Of a DNA stretch of 64,000 nucleotides, positions 61,348-64,000 are shown in pieces. The notes under the pieces are model-generated. The model was given only the letters and a program-made list of their open reading frames with translations. It searched no databases and was not told the origin of the DNA. The first letter of the stretch is position 1. Each line of letters opens with the position of its first letter. Origin of the DNA: Sphingobacterium spiritivorum ATCC 33861 (lineage in GTDB: Bacteria > Bacteroidota > Bacteroidia > Sphingobacteriales > Sphingobacteriaceae); NCBI RefSeq assembly GCF_000143765.1, contig NZ_GL379774.1:1-64000 (forward strand), written 5' to 3'. A program made the position numbers and the translations under genes.

Positions 61348-61953
61348 ATGATAAGTGCAATTGCAAATCCGATTTTTCAACGTGCGATCGAAGATTATCA
61401 CGTAAATGATGCCATAGATCATCCTATTGAGAATCCTTATGATAAAACATCTTTGGAACATTTATTATATCTCAAATGCTGGATTGATACTGTACAATGG
61501 CATATGGAAGACGTGGTCCGGAATCCTGAAATCGATCCGAAGGATGCTTTGTACTGGAAACGCCGCATCGACGAATCAAACCAATATCGTACAGACACTG
61601 TTGAATATATAGACAGCTATTATCTTCAGAAATACGCAGATATACAACCGCTGGATGATGCAAAGGTGAATACAGAAAGTCCTGCATGGGCCATTGACCG
61701 CTTATCTATTCTGGCCTTGAAAATATACCATATGGAGCAGGAAACTTTGCGTTCAGATGCAGCTGCTGAGCATATTGAAGCATGTCAGCAAAAGCTCAAC
61801 ATTCTTTTGGAACAACGTAAGGATCTTTCCGTGAGCATCGATGAGCTATTAAATGATATAGAGCAAGGCCATAAATACATGAAAGTTTATAAGCAGATGA
61901 AGATGTATAACGATCCTGCTCTTAACCCCGTGCTGTATACTGCAGGAAAATAA
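61348..61953 (+). CDS. DUF4254 protein
   Basis: A 201-residue, mostly helical, soluble protein of the DUF4254 family, which I know mainly from Bacteroidota and often beside glycosyltransferase genes. Landmarks are L-H-L-like H-L-L-Y-L-K-C-W-I-D-T-V-Q-W-H near residues 38-52 (His 52), a central L-S-I-L-A-L-K-I-Y-H-M near 118-128, and the C-terminal Q-M-K-M-Y-N-D-P-x-L-N-P. The function is unknown. It precedes the GT9 gene by 1 nt, so the two are tightly coupled. Confidence 0.85.
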   Translation: MISAIANPIFQRAIEDYHVNDAIDHPIENPYDKTSLEHLLYLKCWIDTVQWHMEDVVRNPEIDPKDALYWKRRIDESNQYRTDTVEYIDSYYLQKYADIQPLDDAKVNTESPAWAIDRLSILALKIYHMEQETLRSDAAAEHIEACQQKLNILLEQRKDLSVSIDELLNDIEQGHKYMKVYKQMKMYNDPALNPVLYTAGK

Positions 61954-61954
61954 T

Positions 61955-62980
61955 ATGATGCCTCTGCCCTCCAAAATAATTGTAACCCGCTTTTCAGCAA
62001 TGGGTGATGTCGCTATGGTTGCTTCTGTACTGAAGGAATTCTGCGTGCAATATCCCGACGTACAATTAATTATGGTCAGCAGACCTTTTTTCCGAGCTTT
62101 TTTTGAGGAGATCCCCCAGATTACATTTCACCCTTTCGATCCGAAAGGTAAGCATAAAGGAATCTTGGGAATACGACAACTAAAACAAGAACTGGATCAG
62201 TATCAGGCTACGGCTGTAGCAGATCTTCATTACAACCTGAGATCCCGGATACTTGGTTTTTTATTTCGGTTGTCAGGTACCCGTGTAGTTGGATTGGATA
62301 AGGGACGGAAAGAAAAAAAACAACTGACAAGGACGGTTGATAAAGTATTAAAACCGCTAAGACAGACAACAGAGCGTTATGCAGATGTCTTTAGAAAGTT
62401 AGGCTTTACCGTACACCTTTCTCATACAAGGATTACCCGAAAAGAGCAGCTTCCACAAATGGCCAGAGCTATGTTTGCTGATGAAGGAACTGCTAAAATC
62501 GGAATTGCCCCGTTTGCACAACATCCTTACAAGGTATTTCCGTTAGCTAAGATGGGTAAAGTTATTCAAACCCTCTCAGAAAAAGGCTACGAGACTTTTA
62601 TATTCGGGGGCGGCAACGAGGAGAAAAAGATAGCAGCACAATGGGAAAGTCAATTTAGAAATGTACATAATACCATAGGATTATTTACTTTAAAGGAAGA
62701 ATTGGCTATTATTTCTAACCTCAATCTGATGATCAGTATGGATTCGTCGGGTATGCATATGGCATCTCTGATGGGTATCAGATGCCTGTCCATATGGGGA
62801 GCAACACATCCGTTTGCAGGTTTTTTAGGTTACGGGCAAGTATTGGAGGATTGTATTCAGGTCGATCACCCCAATCGTCCGGGTTCAGTATATGGTAATA
62901 AACCTTGTGACTGTGACGGCATAGAAGCAATAGATTTGGTAACACCTGAAATGGTTATTGATAAAATGGAGAATATTTGA
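61955..62980 (+). CDS. Glycosyltransferase family 9 (heptosyltransferase-like)
   Basis: A 341-residue GT-B enzyme of the ADP-heptose:LPS heptosyltransferase family, transferring sugars to lipopolysaccharide core or other cell-surface glycans. Recognisable are R-F-S-A-M-G-D-V near 12-19 in the N-terminal domain, I-A-P-F-A-Q-H-P-Y-K near 184-193, the F-G-G-G-N-E-E-K-K segment near 218 and the final D-S-S-G-M-H-M-A-S-L-M-G near 261-272. It follows the DUF4254 gene by 1 nt. Two adjacent ATGs (61955, 61958) are possible starts. Confidence 0.9.
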   Translation: MMPLPSKIIVTRFSAMGDVAMVASVLKEFCVQYPDVQLIMVSRPFFRAFFEEIPQITFHPFDPKGKHKGILGIRQLKQELDQYQATAVADLHYNLRSRILGFLFRLSGTRVVGLDKGRKEKKQLTRTVDKVLKPLRQTTERYADVFRKLGFTVHLSHTRITRKEQLPQMARAMFADEGTAKIGIAPFAQHPYKVFPLAKMGKVIQTLSEKGYETFIFGGGNEEKKIAAQWESQFRNVHNTIGLFTLKEELAIISNLNLMISMDSSGMHMASLMGIRCLSIWGATHPFAGFLGYGQVLEDCIQVDHPNRPGSVYGNKPCDCDGIEAIDLVTPEMVIDKMENI

Positions 62981-63052
62981 TTTAGAGTAGCAAAATTACA
63001 AATAGAGTCGTTATCAAATATTAAATTAAGAATTTCCTCAATACGTAATAAT

Positions 63053-64000
63053 ATGGAAAAAATAGGTTTTATTGTCTGTCAATATGGAAATGAAGTTAAC
63101 GGAGGAGCGGAGATTCATTGTAAAATGTTGGCTGAACGTTTAACACCTTATTATGACGTTGATGTATTAACGTCTACAATCATAAACTACAATACATTTG
63201 AACCTTATTATAAAGAGGGAAAGGAGTCAATAAATGGTGTAAATGTCTTACGTTTTAAATCCAATCCATTCGATAGATTCTATCACGAGACTATTCGACG
63301 TAAAAGTAAATTAGGTAGAAAAGTAAGAAGAATGTTATTCAGAGTTGGATTATTAGAACTCATTGCAAATGTATTCCCAAAATGGAATATTAGCGTCAAA
63401 AGTGAAGAAGAAGTTTTGAAATCGCATGGTTTTTATTCTTCAGAACTTCTAACATATCTGAGTACAAATATTAATTCATATAAAAAATTAATTCTACTCT
63501 CATACCCTTACCCTAACACATATTTCACTAATAAAATTTATTCCAATAAATGTATATTAATCCCTACGGCTCATAATGAAGGGGACTTATTCAGATCTTT
63601 GCAAACTCATTTATTCACAACTGTCAATCATATAGCATTTAATACAGAAGCAGAAAAAAAACTATGTACAAAAGTTTTTGGTAAACGCATGTCTGACAAC
63701 AGTATTGTAGCAGTGGGGGTAGATATTGCAAAACCAGAAACAAAAGCGCATATTTACAAAAAGTTTAATCTGCCAGATGAATATATCTTGTATTTTGGAA
63801 GAATTGCTCCCGAAAAAATAGGAAATTTAATCAACTGGTTTATTGATTTTAAAAAGAGTAACAAAAATAACATTAAATTGGTTTTAACAGGTAGGTTATT
63901 CATGAAAAAACATGAACATCCTGATATTATATATACAGATTTTGTGCAAGAATCTGAAAAAACAGCATTAATCGAGAATGCTAGGCTAATTGTAAATCCA
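63053..64000 (+). CDS. Glycosyltransferase family 4 protein, cut by the window end
   Basis: An open frame of 316 codons from the ATG at 63053 runs to the last base of the window, so the C-terminus is missing. It begins M-E-K-I-G-F-I-V-C-Q-Y-G followed by N-G-G-A-E-I-H-C near 17-24, the GT-B acceptor-domain loop. Y-F-G-R-I-A-P-E-K-I-G-N near residue 246-257 marks the donor half. H-N-E-G-D near 183 is another family landmark. It should transfer a sugar in surface-polysaccharide synthesis and probably belongs to a larger glycan cluster beyond the window. AT content is higher than in the preceding gene. Confidence 0.85.
   Translation, partial: MEKIGFIVCQYGNEVNGGAEIHCKMLAERLTPYYDVDVLTSTIINYNTFEPYYKEGKESINGVNVLRFKSNPFDRFYHETIRRKSKLGRKVRRMLFRVGLLELIANVFPKWNISVKSEEEVLKSHGFYSSELLTYLSTNINSYKKLILLSYPYPNTYFTNKIYSNKCILIPTAHNEGDLFRSLQTHLFTTVNHIAFNTEAEKKLCTKVFGKRMSDNSIVAVGVDIAKPETKAHIYKKFNLPDEYILYFGRIAPEKIGNLINWFIDFKKSNKNNIKLVLTGRLFMKKHEHPDIIYTDFVQESEKTALIENARLIVNP

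Overview
The window comes from a Bacteroidota bacterium, almost certainly a Sphingobacterium (possibly S. spiritivorum). The strongest clue is the serine palmitoyltransferase at 3313-4512. It has the 399-residue length, the active-site numbering (H138, D210, H213, K244) and long identical stretches that I recall from the structurally characterised S. multivorum enzyme. Other support is the class-typical promoter (-33 TTTG, about 19 nt, -7 TAnnTTTG), found upstream of many genes, the rarity of clear Shine-Dalgarno sites, and families confined largely to this phylum (DUF2723/GT117, DUF4254, HU-CCDC81/SPOR proteins, M56 peptidases with SusC-like plug repeats). Species assignment is inference. No phage, insertion sequence, CRISPR array or rRNA was seen.

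Region by region. 1-4.5 kb (minus strand) is a five-gene sphingolipid operon: serine palmitoyltransferase, a GNAT-fold protein resembling bacterial ceramide synthase, an SDR resembling the bacterial ceramide reductase, a CDP-alcohol phosphotransferase (candidate head-group enzyme) and a GtrA-type membrane protein. 4.9-9.5 kb holds smpB and an AraC-controlled aldehyde/alcohol dehydrogenase set with DUF779; the putative AraC operator is visible. 9.6-15.5 kb is a minus-strand housekeeping run (thioesterase, membrane-anchored MutS-like ATPase, pcm, priA, DUF423). 15.7-22.4 kb is a plus-strand run (large periplasmic propeller protein, nrnA, FKBP lipoprotein, tatD, ansA). 22.5-31.7 kb is a minus-strand envelope module: a 1013-residue TPR protein, a beta-barrel protein, an HU/SPOR protein, ExbB, ExbD, TonB and folC. 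32.2-38.5 kb holds pyrB/pyrR, an amino-acid permease and a GT117 membrane protein.

38.7-41.9 kb has three tRNA-Gln(UUG) genes, each with its own promoter, then prs, rplY and pth. 41.9-43.8 kb is a BlaI/M56-peptidase pair. 44.1-47.5 kb is a LysR regulator followed by a TsdA-like dihaem cytochrome c, a periplasmic DsrE protein and an orphan oxyanion-type binding protein; this looks like a periplasmic sulfur-redox module and is the best candidate for an undescribed system. 47.6-51.8 kb is an AT-rich accessory island of seven small minus-strand genes, some resembling immunity proteins of polymorphic toxin systems (DUF4240, SUFU), with no toxin gene. 52.2-61.3 kb holds gltA and nuoHIJKLMN, the membrane half of complex I without nuoA-G. 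61.3-64 kb has a DUF4254 protein, a GT9 glycosyltransferase and a GT4 glycosyltransferase running off the window.

Coordinates of starts were moved inside longer open frames where a promoter -7 box, a signal peptide or family alignment from memory required it. Family assignments rest on motif reading and recollection of families; no database search was run.
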